DNA of 64,000 nt from Bradyrhizobium arachidis (GCF_024758505.1 NZ_CP077970.1:3968001-4032000), one strand, 5' to 3'. Positions 26,151 to 36,297 are shown, counted from the stretch's first letter. Translations and numbers: made by a program. Notes: generated by a model from the sequence alone, not told the origin.

Positions 26151-27776
26151 ATGAACTCCGATCAACTGAGAATGTTGTTTCCTAGCGCCGATGATAAAGG
26201 TCTGCGCGAGTTTGCGATCCAGCCGATCGAGCAGCGTCGCATCCTCGTCGGTGGTGAAATCCGCGATTGGGCGGGGCCAACCAAGGATGTGCTCTCGCCG
26301 GTGATGGTTCGTGACGACAACGGTCGTTTGACGCAAGCGCGGCTCGGCAGTCATCCGTTCGGAAGTGTCGAGTCGGCATTGGTCGCTCTCGATGCTGCTG
26401 TGACCGCTTACGAGAATGGGCGTGGTGTTTGGCCGACGATGCGCGTCTCCGACCGTATCCTCGCGATACAGAAATTCCTGGCTCGCATGAGTGCATGCCG
26501 AGGAGATATCTCGCGGCTGATCATGTGGGAGATCGGAAAGACACTGGCCGATTCCGAAAAGGAGTTCGACCGCACGATCGACTATATTAGGGAAACCATC
26601 GAGGCCTTACGCAATCTCGACAATGCGAACTCCCACTTCGAAATCGTGGAGGGGACGGTCGGCCTCATCCGCCGCACTCCGCTCGGAGTCGTGTTGTGCA
26701 TGGGCCCTTACAACTACCCGCTCAACGAAACCTTCGCGACACTCATTCCTGCCCTGATCATGGGCAATTCCGTCGTGTTCAAGCCGCCGCGTACCGGGGT
26801 GCTCCTGTTCGAGCCGTTGCTCAATGCCTTTTGCGAGGCGTTTCCCCCGGGGGTCATCAACTTCGCCTATGGAGATGGCGCTGAGATTGTCCCAGCACTT
26901 CTCAGCACCGGCAAGGTCAACGTCTTGACACTTATCGGGTCAAGCCGTGTGGCAGACCATCTCAAGAAGGTGCACCCAAAGACCAATCGTCTGCGTGCCG
27001 TGTTAGGGCTCGACGCCAAGAACGCGGCCATCATCATGCCTGACGCAGACATAGGGCTTGCGGCGCGCGAATGTCTGGCGGGAGCTCTCTCGTTCAATGG
27101 ACAACGCTGTACCGCCCTGAAAATGCTGCTCGTCCATCGTAATGTTGAGCAGGCGTTCACGTCAGAATTTCTGCGGCTTCTCGGCGATCTGAAGATCGGA
27201 ATGCCGTGGGCATCCGGTGTAAGCTTGACCCCCTTGCCTAGTACGGGGAAGGCCAAGCAGATGACCGAACTTCTGGATGACGCCGTCGCCAATGGCGCCG
27301 GTGTTCTCAACGCCGGCGGTGGCGCGGTCGAAGGCACCTTGTTCTATCCGGCGGTGGTTTACCCCGTGACGTCAGCGATGCGGCTCTATCGGGAGGAGCA
27401 ATTCGGTCCACTTGTCCCGATCATGAGTTTTGAAGACCTTGACGTTGCGCTCGACTACGTCGCCACATCCGAACACGGTCAGCAGGTGAGCCTGTTTGCC
27501 AGCGATCCTGACATGATCGGCCGTATGGCGGACTCGCTGGTCAATCAGGTGTGTCGGGTGAATATTAATTGTCAGTGTCAGCGTGGGCCCGATGTCTTTC
27601 CGTTCACTGGAAGGAAGGATTCGGCCGAGGGCACGCTGTCGGTCACGGATGCGCTGCGTTCGTTTTCAATTCGCTCGATGGTGGCAACAAAATACACCCA
27701 GCCAGCGCGCGAAATCCTCAATGCCATCGTTGATGGTCATCATTCCAACTTCATCCACACCGGCTTCATTCTCTGA
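26151..27776 (+). CDS. Aldehyde dehydrogenase, GapN-like (non-phosphorylating G3P/glyceraldehyde dehydrogenase type)
   Basis: A 541-residue aldehyde dehydrogenase, about 60 residues longer than the usual 480 because of an N-terminal extension. Asn is in CMGPYNYPLNET, the catalytic Cys320 is in FNGQRCTALK and the late block is PFTGRKDSAEGTLSV. The GPYNYP and NGQRCTA forms are typical of plant/archaeal GapN-type enzymes that oxidise glyceraldehyde (3-phosphate) to the acid. Producing glycerate here would feed the glycerate kinase at 8490. It lies 30 bases after the ABM gene. Confidence 0.88.
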   Translation: MNSDQLRMLFPSADDKGLREFAIQPIEQRRILVGGEIRDWAGPTKDVLSPVMVRDDNGRLTQARLGSHPFGSVESALVALDAAVTAYENGRGVWPTMRVSDRILAIQKFLARMSACRGDISRLIMWEIGKTLADSEKEFDRTIDYIRETIEALRNLDNANSHFEIVEGTVGLIRRTPLGVVLCMGPYNYPLNETFATLIPALIMGNSVVFKPPRTGVLLFEPLLNAFCEAFPPGVINFAYGDGAEIVPALLSTGKVNVLTLIGSSRVADHLKKVHPKTNRLRAVLGLDAKNAAIIMPDADIGLAARECLAGALSFNGQRCTALKMLLVHRNVEQAFTSEFLRLLGDLKIGMPWASGVSLTPLPSTGKAKQMTELLDDAVANGAGVLNAGGGAVEGTLFYPAVVYPVTSAMRLYREEQFGPLVPIMSFEDLDVALDYVATSEHGQQVSLFASDPDMIGRMADSLVNQVCRVNINCQCQRGPDVFPFTGRKDSAEGTLSVTDALRSFSIRSMVATKYTQPAREILNAIVDGHHSNFIHTGFIL

Positions 27777-27861
27777 TCCTGAACAACTCCCGAGTGATCC
27801 GTAGCGAGAATGGGCTGCGTTCAGTTCCCTTCGGCGCGGGGTATTAGTTCCAGTCTTCGGT

Positions 27862-28524
27862 ATGCACATGAGCGAGACCAAACGTCGAGAAGAGATTTGT
27901 CGTTTCGGCCGGTCACTATTCGAACGAGGGCTGACGCCGGGTTCGTCGGGTAATATCAGCGTCCGACTGGAGGACGGTGGGTGGTTGGTGACGCCGACCA
28001 ACGCTTCTCTCGGCTTTCTTGATCCAGCCCGGATATCGAGGATCGACGCGGAAGGGCGCGTCGTTTCCGGCGATCCTCCGACCAAGGAAGTGCCGCTCCA
28101 TGCTGCGCTCTACGACACCCGCAGGAACGCGGGGGCTGTCGTTCACCTTCATTCGACGCATTCGGTGGCCCTCTCGATGCTGCCCGAGATCGACCCACGT
28201 GCGGCCCTGCCGTCGATGACGCCTTATTACCTGATGAAGTGCGGTCTGACCGCCCTGATCCCGTACTACCGCCCCGGAGACCCCGCGGTCGCGTCGGCGA
28301 TTATGGGCCTCGCGGGGAAATACTCTTCCATCCTATTGGCCAATCACGGGCCGGTCGTCTCGGCCGAAACGCTCGAGGCAGCCGTGTTTGCGACCGAGGA
28401 ATTGGAAGAGACCGCCAAACTGTATCTGCTGTTGCGGGGCCTCAATCCACGCTTCCTGTCACCAGAGCAGGAGAAGGATCTGGTCAAAACGTTCGGATTG
28501 GCCTTGCCGGGATCGGCCCACTAG
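27862..28524 (+). CDS. Class II aldolase/adducin family, OtnC-like (3-oxo-tetronate 4-phosphate decarboxylase type)
   Basis: A 220-residue class II aldolase. Metal His residues lie in VVHLHSTHS and LLANHGPVV. GSSGNISV, VTPTNASLGFLDP, TKEVPLHAALY, IPYYRPGD and EELEETAKL follow E. coli YgbL (OtnC) closely along the whole length. OtnC decarboxylates 3-oxo-tetronate 4-phosphate to dihydroxyacetone phosphate in threonate/erythronate catabolism. The usual partners OtnK (DUF1537 kinase) and OtnI are absent from this window, so either they lie elsewhere or the substrate here is unphosphorylated. Confidence 0.83.
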   Translation: MHMSETKRREEICRFGRSLFERGLTPGSSGNISVRLEDGGWLVTPTNASLGFLDPARISRIDAEGRVVSGDPPTKEVPLHAALYDTRRNAGAVVHLHSTHSVALSMLPEIDPRAALPSMTPYYLMKCGLTALIPYYRPGDPAVASAIMGLAGKYSSILLANHGPVVSAETLEAAVFATEELEETAKLYLLLRGLNPRFLSPEQEKDLVKTFGLALPGSAH

Positions 28525-28568
28525 CAGCGCACGCCCGGGTGGGGGTCTCACTTGAGGAAGGACTAGAG

Positions 28569-29423
28569 ATGAACGTCGACATCATCGCGCGAGGGCGCGT
28601 CGCAGTTGTAACAGGTGCGGCGAGCGGCATCGGGGCGGCTGCGGCACGCCGCTTTGCTCGCGAAGGGATGCGCCTCGTGCTGTTCGATAGAGACGAGGAG
28701 AGGCTTCGGGTGCTCGCCGGCGCGCTCGATACCGAAATTGTCGTCGTGCCGGGCGATGTATCCCGAGAGGTCGATCTGGAAGCTTTGAGGGACGCGGCAT
28801 ACGAGCGGTTCGGTGAAGTTGCCTTGCTGATGAACAATGCAGCCATCATCGAGCGCGCGGGCCCTTGCGAGAAACTTGGAGCTTGGCGACATGCGCTCGA
28901 TGTCAATTTCTTCGGTGTACTCGCTGCCCAGCACCTCTTCGTTCCGCGAATGATGGAAGCAGAAACGCGAAGCGCGATCGTCAATCTCGGGTCCAAAGAA
29001 GGGATCACGACCCCTCCTGGAAAAGCGGCATATTCCGTCTCGAAGGCGGCAGTGAAGGTTCTGACTGAACAGCTCAGCCACGAGCTGTTGAAGGCGACTG
29101 GAGGTCGTGTCACGGCGCACTTGCTGGTGCCCGGATATACATGGACCCCCATGAACTTTCCAGGCCTGAAGGCGATGCAGGACGTCAAGCCGGAGGAGCC
29201 CTGGACGGCTGAACAAGTGATCGACCTGTTTGTCGAACGGTTTCGGCGAGGCGATTTTTACATCATTTGCCCCGACAATTCCGTCACATCCGAGATGGAC
29301 GCCAGACGAATTCGCTGGGCCGCCGACGATATGGTTCAAAATCGGCCCGCGCTTTCCCGGTGGCATCCCGATTGGGGGCCGCGCTTCGCCGCCTGGATGT
29401 CAGGACCGCCGGAGAAGGATTGA
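28569..29423 (+). CDS. SDR-family oxidoreductase
   Basis: A 284-residue classical SDR: TGAASGIG near residue 15, NNAAI near 85, catalytic Tyr/Lys in YSVSKAAVK. A C-terminal tail of about 40 residues (SRWHPDWGPRFAAWM) is unusual for the family. AGGAAGGAC precedes ATG 28569; the frame is open far upstream but overlaps the aldolase gene there, so the later start is chosen. Sits 44 bases after the OtnC-like gene. Confidence 0.87.
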   Translation: MNVDIIARGRVAVVTGAASGIGAAAARRFAREGMRLVLFDRDEERLRVLAGALDTEIVVVPGDVSREVDLEALRDAAYERFGEVALLMNNAAIIERAGPCEKLGAWRHALDVNFFGVLAAQHLFVPRMMEAETRSAIVNLGSKEGITTPPGKAAYSVSKAAVKVLTEQLSHELLKATGGRVTAHLLVPGYTWTPMNFPGLKAMQDVKPEEPWTAEQVIDLFVERFRRGDFYIICPDNSVTSEMDARRIRWAADDMVQNRPALSRWHPDWGPRFAAWMSGPPEKD

Positions 29424-29627
29424 GATATCGTTGAAATGCCGAAGTTGAGCAATACTCATGTGTTCGACCGTCTTTTTCGTTTTCCCGGTGCGAAGCGTTC
29501 TTTCATAACTGCTTGAAGTCATTTTGCGGAAACTGGCGATCTCTCGTCCGCCGTATGCGGGGAGGGAATGTACGGTCGCGATAAGCGGCGGCTCGAAGAG
29601 AATGCCACGCCTCGACGGAGTTTCAAT

Positions 29628-30611
29628 ATGAGCAAGACCATCACAACCGCAAAGGTCGTGTTTCTCGATCGAAGCACGATGCTGCCTGACGTTGTTTTGC
29701 GCCAACTGTCGTTTCCGCATGAATGGGTCGAGTACGAAGCCACGCGAGCCGAGGAGGTCAGCGATCGGATCGCTGATGCCCATGTTGTGATCACAAACAA
29801 GGCGCCGGTAACTGCGAAGGCGATTGCCTCAGCGCGCAATCTGAAACTGGTGGCAGTCGCTGCGACCGGCACAGATGTAGTGGATATTGCAGCCTGTGCT
29901 GCCAGGAATGTGCTCGTATCGAATATTCGGGACTACGCGGTCGACACAGTTCCCGAACATACATTCGCTCTCTTGTTCGCACTTCGGCGCAGCCTCCTCG
30001 CGTATCGGGACTCGGTGCGGACCGGACGCTGGGCTGAGTCAGGGCAGTTTTGCTATTTCGATTACCCGATCCGGAATATCGCAGGATCTGTGCTCGGGAT
30101 CATTGGAGACGGTGCGCTGGGACGTGCCGTCGCGGACCTCGCGCGAGCGTTTGGGATGCGCGTCCTGTTTTCGTCTTACAAGGGTGTACAGGGAATGGGG
30201 CCGCTCTATACGCCGTTTGAAGACGTGCTGCGTCTCAGCGATGCGATCACGATCCACGCTCCGCTGACGCCGGCAACGCGCAACATGATCGGGGCGCCCG
30301 AGTTCGCGCTCATGGAGCGCAGGCCGATACTCATCAATACGGCCAGAGGTGGTCTGGTCGACGAGATCGCTCTGGGTGAGGCGCTTCGTTCCGGTCGCAT
30401 ATCGGGTGCTGGCTTTGATGTGGCTACCGTCGAGCCTCCCTCAGCCGATCATCCACTCATGCAACTGACAGGGCTGCCCAACTTCATTCTCACTCCTCAC
30501 GTCGCGTGGGCAAGTCAGGAGGCGGTGCAATCGCTTGCTGACCAACTCATGGATAATATCGAAGCGTTCCGGAGTGGGACGCCGAAGAATGTCGTGACGG
30601 GTGCTCATTAG
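29628..30611 (+). CDS. D-2-hydroxyacid dehydrogenase (glycerate/hydroxypyruvate type)
   Basis: A 327-residue D-2-hydroxyacid dehydrogenase. Nucleotide motif GIIGDGALGRAV, catalytic Arg in NTARGGLVDE, Glu about 29 residues later and His in LTPHVAW are all present. The pattern resembles glycerate dehydrogenase (HprA), which interconverts hydroxypyruvate and D-glycerate, a fitting partner of the glycerate kinase. GGAG lies 7-10 bases before ATG 29628. About 200 bases separate it from the SDR gene, so it may have its own promoter. Confidence 0.88.
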   Translation: MSKTITTAKVVFLDRSTMLPDVVLRQLSFPHEWVEYEATRAEEVSDRIADAHVVITNKAPVTAKAIASARNLKLVAVAATGTDVVDIAACAARNVLVSNIRDYAVDTVPEHTFALLFALRRSLLAYRDSVRTGRWAESGQFCYFDYPIRNIAGSVLGIIGDGALGRAVADLARAFGMRVLFSSYKGVQGMGPLYTPFEDVLRLSDAITIHAPLTPATRNMIGAPEFALMERRPILINTARGGLVDEIALGEALRSGRISGAGFDVATVEPPSADHPLMQLTGLPNFILTPHVAWASQEAVQSLADQLMDNIEAFRSGTPKNVVTGAH

Positions 30612-30958
30612 GAAACGGAGCGAGGAGCGGACTGCGCGTTGCTCAAGCTCCATCGACGGCTTTTGACCCATAGCAGCCCTTGAGCCGGTGCCAGTGCTTC
30701 GACCGCTTGAACCTGGGTACCTATTCCACCACTCTGTCTCCAGGGTTTGCGCTGCGCAGGATGATGTCTGCGGCTTCGAGCTGGAAGTGGTGAAAGTGCT
30801 CCCGGCCTACGCCATCGAGGCGGTGAAATCCCGCTGTCTGGATCGCTGACAGGCTTCGCCGGCGGCGTCGGCGCGGTGCTGACGAGGCAAGATATTTCGA
30901 CTATTCTTCAATGCGGACCATCAAGAAGGGGCAGGACAGTGCCCCCGAGGGGAGATCG
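30612..30958. other. Intergenic region with a coding-like remnant
   Basis: No intact gene. Bases about 30763-30850 (plus strand) give a short coding-like stretch, ELEVVKVLPAYAIEAVK, ending in a stop without a start or ribosome site. It may be the tail of a lost gene. No function can be assigned. Confidence 0.3.
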
Positions 30959-31402
30959 ATGAGCACAGTAAAAAGCGCTCTGGCCCAGAAGAAGGGCGCC
31001 CTGATCGATGTTCGTTCTGGCGACATGGTCGTCGAAGCCTTGCGCCAGATGCGCGACAATCGGGTCCGGTCGGTGCTGGTCATCGACGACGACGTGCTGG
31101 TCGGTATCGTGACCCAGGGTGACTGCGCCATTAAAGTGCTGCTGCCCGGGCTCGATGCGAAGACGACGCCCGTGGGCCAAGTGATGACGGGCAACCCGGT
31201 GACGGTTAAGCCGGACGATCGGCTGGAGGGCTGCATGGCAATGATGGCTGCGCGCGGCATTCGCCATCTGCCGGTGCTGGATGCGGGCAGGGTCGTAGGC
31301 GTGATCTCGATCGGAGACGTCGTCAAGAACATCATCCGGGATTTGGAGCACAACGTGGACGACCTAATGGGCTATATCATGAAGGACGGCCCCGGGGGCT
31401 GA
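30959..31402 (+). CDS. CBS-domain protein
   Basis: A 147-residue cytoplasmic protein made of two CBS motifs (about residues 10-65 and 75-130; VRSVLVIDDDVLVGIVTQGD, GIRHLPVLDAGRVVGVISIGD). CBS pairs bind adenosyl nucleotides and sense energy state. GGGGAGATC precedes ATG 30959. Stand-alone CBS proteins of this size are common in rhizobia. It is not obviously linked to the catabolic genes. Confidence 0.88.
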   Translation: MSTVKSALAQKKGALIDVRSGDMVVEALRQMRDNRVRSVLVIDDDVLVGIVTQGDCAIKVLLPGLDAKTTPVGQVMTGNPVTVKPDDRLEGCMAMMAARGIRHLPVLDAGRVVGVISIGDVVKNIIRDLEHNVDDLMGYIMKDGPGG

Positions 31403-31660
31403 CATCTTGTGGCCCATCTGCGACCTCGGAAAACGTCCGCTTTTCGGCCGCTATTTGGGGCCACCTGACATCAATCGGCCGGCCCCTAGTGAGAACGTGC
31501 CCTAGTGAGCGATCAGGGCGACTTCACGTGCTCGACTAGAGTCGTGGAAGTCCCTTGACGAAATCGCGACGCTTGGGAGGCGACCTGCAGCAACTCGCAA
31601 GCCTCGCGCATTCTATTCCTTCACAGCAGGTCAGTAGCGGGCAGAGCGGGAAAACCACCA

Positions 31661-32548
31661 CTAACCTCGAAGATGGTCCAGGAACGCTCGCAGCGCGGAC
31701 GGCACTTGACGGTGGGAAGAGTAGTAGGCGTGGAAGCCCGGTCCGGGCGAAATCCACTCGGGCAGCACCGCAACCAGTGAGCCCCTCGACAATTGAGCTT
31801 CGACCCTGGCCTTCAGGCAATAGAACAGGCCCACGCCGGCCTCCGCCATTCGGATCGAGAGCTCGGAGTCATCCAGAATGATCGTTCCGGGAACGTCGAT
31901 GGTGAGACGTTTCTCTTGATGCTCGAATTCCCATTCGTAGATTCGATCGGTGCCCAGGCGGATGCGGATGCACTTATGGATCGAAAGATCTTCCGGGTGT
32001 TTTGGATAGCCATGATCTTTGAGATAACCGGGTGAGCCGACGATGACCCATTCAAGACTGTCGCTCAGTCGCGAGGCAATCATGCCCTCGGGCACGGTCC
32101 CGCCATAGCGGATGCCCGCGTCAAATCCCTCAGCGACCATGTCGACGAACTTGTCGTCGACGGCAATCTCCACCTCGATCTCAGGGAAAGCGGCGAGAAA
32201 CGCTGGGAGCTTCGGCGCGAGAAGCAGGCGCGCAGCGTCGCGCAGTGCGGTGATCCTGACGCGGCCTACAAGGTGGCCCCGGAACTCATTCAGACCCTCG
32301 ATGGCTTCCTCAATCCCGCGGAAGCGAGGCTCCAGCTCACGCACGAGCATTTCCCCAGCAGCTGTAAGATGCACGCTCCGGCTGGTGCGATGGAGAAGGC
32401 GGACGCCAAGCCGTTGCTCGAGGCTTCTCATGGAATGGCTGAGAGCAGAGGCGGAGACACCCCTGATCGTCGCGGCGCGACGGAAGCCGCCTGCGCGTAC
32501 AATCGCCAGGAAAGCTTCCAGCTCAACAAGGTCGGTTCGGTTACTCAT
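31661..32548 (-). CDS. LysR-family transcriptional regulator
   Basis: A 295-residue LysR regulator. The helix-turn-helix is at about residues 8-65 (AIVRAGGFRRAATIRG, SASALSHSMRSLEQRLG, LLHRTSRSV) and the effector domain follows (APKLPAFLAAFPEIEVEI). Similar to regulators of oxidoreductases in soil bacteria. No divergent target gene is next to it, as the next gene upstream is a chemoreceptor 340 bases away, so its target may be elsewhere. Confidence 0.9.
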   Translation of the reverse strand: MSNRTDLVELEAFLAIVRAGGFRRAATIRGVSASALSHSMRSLEQRLGVRLLHRTSRSVHLTAAGEMLVRELEPRFRGIEEAIEGLNEFRGHLVGRVRITALRDAARLLLAPKLPAFLAAFPEIEVEIAVDDKFVDMVAEGFDAGIRYGGTVPEGMIASRLSDSLEWVIVGSPGYLKDHGYPKHPEDLSIHKCIRIRLGTDRIYEWEFEHQEKRLTIDVPGTIILDDSELSIRMAEAGVGLFYCLKARVEAQLSRGSLVAVLPEWISPGPGFHAYYSSHRQVPSALRAFLDHLRG

Positions 32549-32891
32549 ATCGAGATCGATGCATACGGCTCAACAGTCAGTCAATTTGCATTCAACAATC
32601 CGACCTTCGGTGACCGGCCAGACCTCGCGGTCCGTCCATCCTCCACCAAAGCACGGTCTGAGAAAAGGGTTGGCCTTCAATAGTTTCCGATGGGTTCGCC
32701 AAGTCACTTGTGGCTAGGCCGGTCAGCGTCCAAACGTCTATGGTCGACGCTGGCCATTCCTCTGCAACGACGATGCATCCCATCGTCCGGTAAGACGGAT
32801 TTACCTGACTTTGACCTCTCTCCACTCATTTTCAAATCTGTCTGGGAAATCCCCGACCGCTGGGTGGGCCAGTGCGAACACATGGGGGCGA
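32549..32891. other. Intergenic region, nothing recognised
   Basis: About 340 bases between the divergent LysR and chemoreceptor genes. It must hold both promoters; no clear palindrome or RNA structure was seen. Confidence 0.5.
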
Positions 32892-34937
32892 ATGAGGATG
32901 GCTGGGCGTATCAAGGGGAAACCGACGAGCAATCTCATTCCGCCCCTGCGATTTCGTGCGAAGATTGTAGTCGGATTCGGGGCGGTTCTCGTCATCCTGG
33001 CCGTCAGCATGGCGTTCGCCTATTTCGGGTTCGAGCGTGTCTCCGATGGAGTCGGGTCCTTCCGGGTCAGTGTTTCGGAGGCCGATCTCGCACGCAATAT
33101 CGATCATGAACTGCTGGCCTACCGCTCGGGTGCTCGATACTTCGTGGTCACTGGCAAGGAAGACGATGCGAAGGCAGCGCTGGATGCCGAGGCCAGCTTG
33201 AAGAACGCCATCGATCAATCGATCAAGAACACCAAGGCGCCGGATCGCCTGGAGCGTCTCAACAAGCTCGCAAAGGAGTTCACTGGCTTTTCGGCGACAT
33301 TTGCCAGAATCCTCGAACTGAAGCGTAGCAGTGCGCTGATCGTGCATGATCAACTCACGCCCAGCGCGAGCCTGCTGAAATACAAGCTGGACGATATTCG
33401 TCTTGGTGCGTCAGACACCGAGACCCAGGCTATTGAGTTCGGTACAAAGCAGGTCAACACGCAGTTTCAGGCCGCGAATGCAGCCGCCAGCAATTTCTTT
33501 CTTAATTCGGATCAGTCGGTCGCAGCAAGTGCGCTCGGTGGGCTCAAACTGGCCGAGAATTCGTTCAAGGCGATCTATTCGGCGGACGAGAAGGTCGTAG
33601 CCGGCCTCAAGGAAGCCAAGGCGTTGCTGCAAGCCTATCGCGAGGCGTTGGAGAAGCTCATAACGAATGCCAAGTCAGTCGATGAACTTGTGGCGGAGAT
33701 GGGCAGCTCGGCCGGTACGATCATGCAAGGTTCGGCCGCGATGAAATCCGATCTCCTTGGCGAGCAGCGACGACTGGAAACGGAGTCGGAACAGGCCGTC
33801 GGTCGGACCGAGCAACTGATCTTGATGCTCGCTGCCGGTGGAATACTTTTTGGCGCTGTGCTCGCCTTCCTGCTCGGCGCGGGCATCTCTCGCCCAATGA
33901 TCGCGATGTGCAATGCGATGCGAAAGCTGGCGTCGGGAGATTTTGACGTGGTATTGCCGGGGCTTGGCCGAAAGGATGAACTCGGTGAAATGGCCGCGGC
34001 GGTGGAAGAGTTCAAGCTGCAGGCGATTGCCAAGGCTGAACGGGACGCCGCAACGGCGGAGGCGCATAATCGGGAGCAGGCGGCCTCTCGACGCGCCGAG
34101 CTGGTTCGATTCGCCGACAAATTCGAGAGCGCGGTCGGCTCCATCGTATCAACCGTCTCGGCCTCCGCAGCGCAGCTCGAGACCGCTGCGACGACACTGA
34201 CGCGGACCGCAGAGACCACACAGGGCTTGTCGAGCCAGGTAGCCAGCGTTTCCGAGCAGGCTTCCTCCAACATGCAGTCGGTCGCTACCGCGACGGAAGA
34301 GCTTTCTGCGTCGGTCGAGGAGATCGGTCGGCAAGTCCAGGGTTCCAACCGTATCACGGAAGCTGCCGTGGTGCAGGCCAAGGAAACCGATGATCGCATA
34401 GCCAGGCTGTCCCGCGCGGCGCAACAGATCGGTGACGTCGTGAAGTTGATCACAGCGATCGCCGAACAGACCAATCTCCTGGCCCTCAACGCCACCATCG
34501 AGGCGGCGCGCGCGGGTGAGGCAGGGCGGGGCTTCGCCGTTGTCGCGAGCGAGGTCAAGTCGCTCGCGAGCCAGACAGCAAAGGCGACTGACGAGATCTC
34601 GGCCCACATTGCCGCAATGCAGGGTGCCACGAGCGAGTCAGTGGGGGCGATCAAGGAGATTGGGACGACGATCGATCAGATATCGGCGATTGCAGCCTCG
34701 ATCGCGAGCGCGGTCGAACAGCAGGGCGCCGCTACCCAGGAGATCGCGCGTAGCGTCCAAACCGTCGCGCAGGGCACGCAGGCTGTGGCCGTCGATATTG
34801 GACAGGTCAATCGCGCCGCAACCGAGACCGGAACTGCTTCGGACGAGGTGCTGAGTTCGGCCAAGACACTATCGACCGAGAGTGTGCGTCTGCGGACCGA
34901 GCTCGATCGCTTCATGGCCAACATACGGGCGGCTTAG
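32892..34937 (+). CDS. Methyl-accepting chemotaxis protein
   Basis: A 681-residue chemoreceptor. TM1 is near residues 22-42 ([21 protein letters not shown]), a helical sensing domain of about 260 residues follows, then TM2 ([20 protein letters not shown]), a HAMP domain ([21 protein letters not shown]) and the cytoplasmic signalling hairpin with the invariant tip [18 protein letters not shown]. The long helical sensor resembles the bimodular HBM type that binds organic acids. It lacks the C-terminal methyltransferase tether. It could guide the cell toward substrates of the adjacent catabolic block (inference). Confidence 0.92.
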   Translation: MRMAGRIKGKPTSNLIPPLRFRAKIVVGFGAVLVILAVSMAFAYFGFERVSDGVGSFRVSVSEADLARNIDHELLAYRSGARYFVVTGKEDDAKAALDAEASLKNAIDQSIKNTKAPDRLERLNKLAKEFTGFSATFARILELKRSSALIVHDQLTPSASLLKYKLDDIRLGASDTETQAIEFGTKQVNTQFQAANAAASNFFLNSDQSVAASALGGLKLAENSFKAIYSADEKVVAGLKEAKALLQAYREALEKLITNAKSVDELVAEMGSSAGTIMQGSAAMKSDLLGEQRRLETESEQAVGRTEQLILMLAAGGILFGAVLAFLLGAGISRPMIAMCNAMRKLASGDFDVVLPGLGRKDELGEMAAAVEEFKLQAIAKAERDAATAEAHNREQAASRRAELVRFADKFESAVGSIVSTVSASAAQLETAATTLTRTAETTQGLSSQVASVSEQASSNMQSVATATEELSASVEEIGRQVQGSNRITEAAVVQAKETDDRIARLSRAAQQIGDVVKLITAIAEQTNLLALNATIEAARAGEAGRGFAVVASEVKSLASQTAKATDEISAHIAAMQGATSESVGAIKEIGTTIDQISAIAASIASAVEQQGAATQEIARSVQTVAQGTQAVAVDIGQVNRAATETGTASDEVLSSAKTLSTESVRLRTELDRFMANIRAA

Positions 34938-35216
34938 CCCGAAAATGCTCAAAGGAATTGGCTCACGGTTAAACCGCGCCTCATGTGAAAGGTGCTCGGT
35001 CGGCGGTTGTAGTGTGGTTGCGCCCCGCAATTTGAAACTGCTTGCATCGGATTTCGCCGAGACCGACACGCGTCGTGCCGGAAATGCCTGTCAAAATTGA
35101 CTCGCGTCTCGCAGATCGCTCTTCATTTGGAAACAAATGCCAAGCTATTGGTTTCGCTGGAGCGAAATTCTGCGCTTTTTTCCAAATGCGCGTTGAAGCC
35201 ATTGAATAATCAAACA
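34938..35216. other. Intergenic region, nothing recognised
   Basis: About 280 bases after the chemoreceptor without a supported gene. It leads into the tRNA-Gln fragment at 35217. Confidence 0.45.
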
Positions 35217-35258
35217 GATTTTGATTCCGCCATTCGGAGGTTCGATCCCTCCCGCCCC
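35217..35258 (+). repeat. 3' fragment of tRNA-Gln(TTG), candidate attachment site
   Basis: GATTTTGATTCCGCCATTC and the T-arm GGAGG-TTCGATC-CCTCC followed by CGCCCC match the anticodon-loop to acceptor part of a rhizobial tRNA-Gln. The 5' half of the tRNA is absent and the CCA end has diverged (GGTCA). Such 3' halves arise when an integrative element duplicates the tRNA end. It lies exactly where the catabolic block ends. Confidence 0.6.
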
Positions 35259-35619
35259 GGTCACGGTGATGCCCAGGCCGAGCTTGCGGAGCAACCGACG
35301 TTTGCGCTTGCGATGGCGAAAAAAGCTCTTCGATTATGCCGTCGGGCCAAACGTCGGTTAATAGCGCCTCCGGCCATTGTGGACGGTGGGATAGAGGCAC
35401 AAGCGCGCCAATGCGTGGCCTCTTCGGCACGCTCTGATGGTAGCTGCATCGCAACCATCATTAGCCACAGCTCGAGACTCTGCCGAATGCCGACGCGGCA
35501 ACTGGCGCGGCAAATCTGAGCTCTTATCTCTGGGGTCCCGCAATTGTTCGCGTTTGAATCGATGACTGCCAGCTCAGGTGAGATGAGCGATGGAGCAAGC
35601 GGAAGCCGCCCTTCCACCG
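35259..35619. other. Intergenic region beyond the tRNA-Gln fragment, no gene
   Basis: About 360 bases with no supported gene in either direction, at the junction of the catabolic block and the decayed hpa-like locus. Confidence 0.45.
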
Positions 35620-36225
35620 TCACCGAGTTTTGCGAAGTGGCGAACGTCGTTTCTTACGAGACTCCGGCGAGTTTGTTGTGGCAGCTCGCTGATCCTCCTG
35701 ACGCCTGAGCGTTGCTTTGACATGTTCGGCGAGCTTCAACGCACCGTCTGCGTTCGAAGCAAGTCGAGACAAAAGCTGAGACTGCATTTTGAACTCCTCG
35801 CGCGTCAGCATTCCAAACAACGCGTCATTGACCGGGCGCTGCAATGCGGCAAGGCGGATCAATAGGCTCATTCCATGCTGGGTGAGCGTGAGTTGCACCG
35901 CCGTCCGTCTTCCGGATGGGGGCTCTTCTCGAGCAGGCTGTCGGAAACCAGCTTATTGATCTCGTTAGTGACGAAGGCGCCGCTTAGGTACAGCCGTTCG
36001 GCGACCTGATTCACGCCCATCGGTTCCGCCGCAGTCGAATTCTTGATCGGGATCAGGATCAGATACTGGGTCGGCGAGAGGTCGACAAAGCCTGCGAATA
36101 TTTCCCGGCAGGCCTCCAGACTGCGGTCCGAACGCGAAATAGTCGTAGAGAAGGCCGCGAAGCGTGCGGTCTCCTTCCTTGTCGAGCAGCTCGGGTTTCG
36201 ACGCCGTAAAAGGCGCATCGGTCAC
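35620..36225 (-). pseudogene. MarR-family regulator, broken by two frameshifts (HpaR-like)
   Basis: Three frames must be joined to recover one MarR protein. Residues 1-38 read from GTG 36225 (TDAPFTASKPELLDKEGDR, LLYDYFAFG). The winged helix reads in a second frame (LSPTQYLILIPI, GVNQVAERLYLSGAFVTNEINKL, HPEDGRR), and the C-terminal helix in a third (QLTLTQHGMSLLIRLAALQRPVND). The second break is explained by loss of one G in the run coding GRR-VQLTL near 35905-35912; the first lies near 36100-36130. It is divergent from a flavin reductase remnant and followed by an HpaB remnant, so it was probably the 4-hydroxyphenylacetate regulator. Confidence 0.8.
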
Positions 36226-36297
36226 GGTTATTCTCTCCGCGAAATCATAGTCTTGCGAGATTGCCTAAGAAGCACGCATGCGCGCGGTCTGCCCGCG

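Noticed and set aside
31403..31660. Short open frames between the CBS and LysR genes
   Set aside because: They lack ribosome sites and family resemblance.
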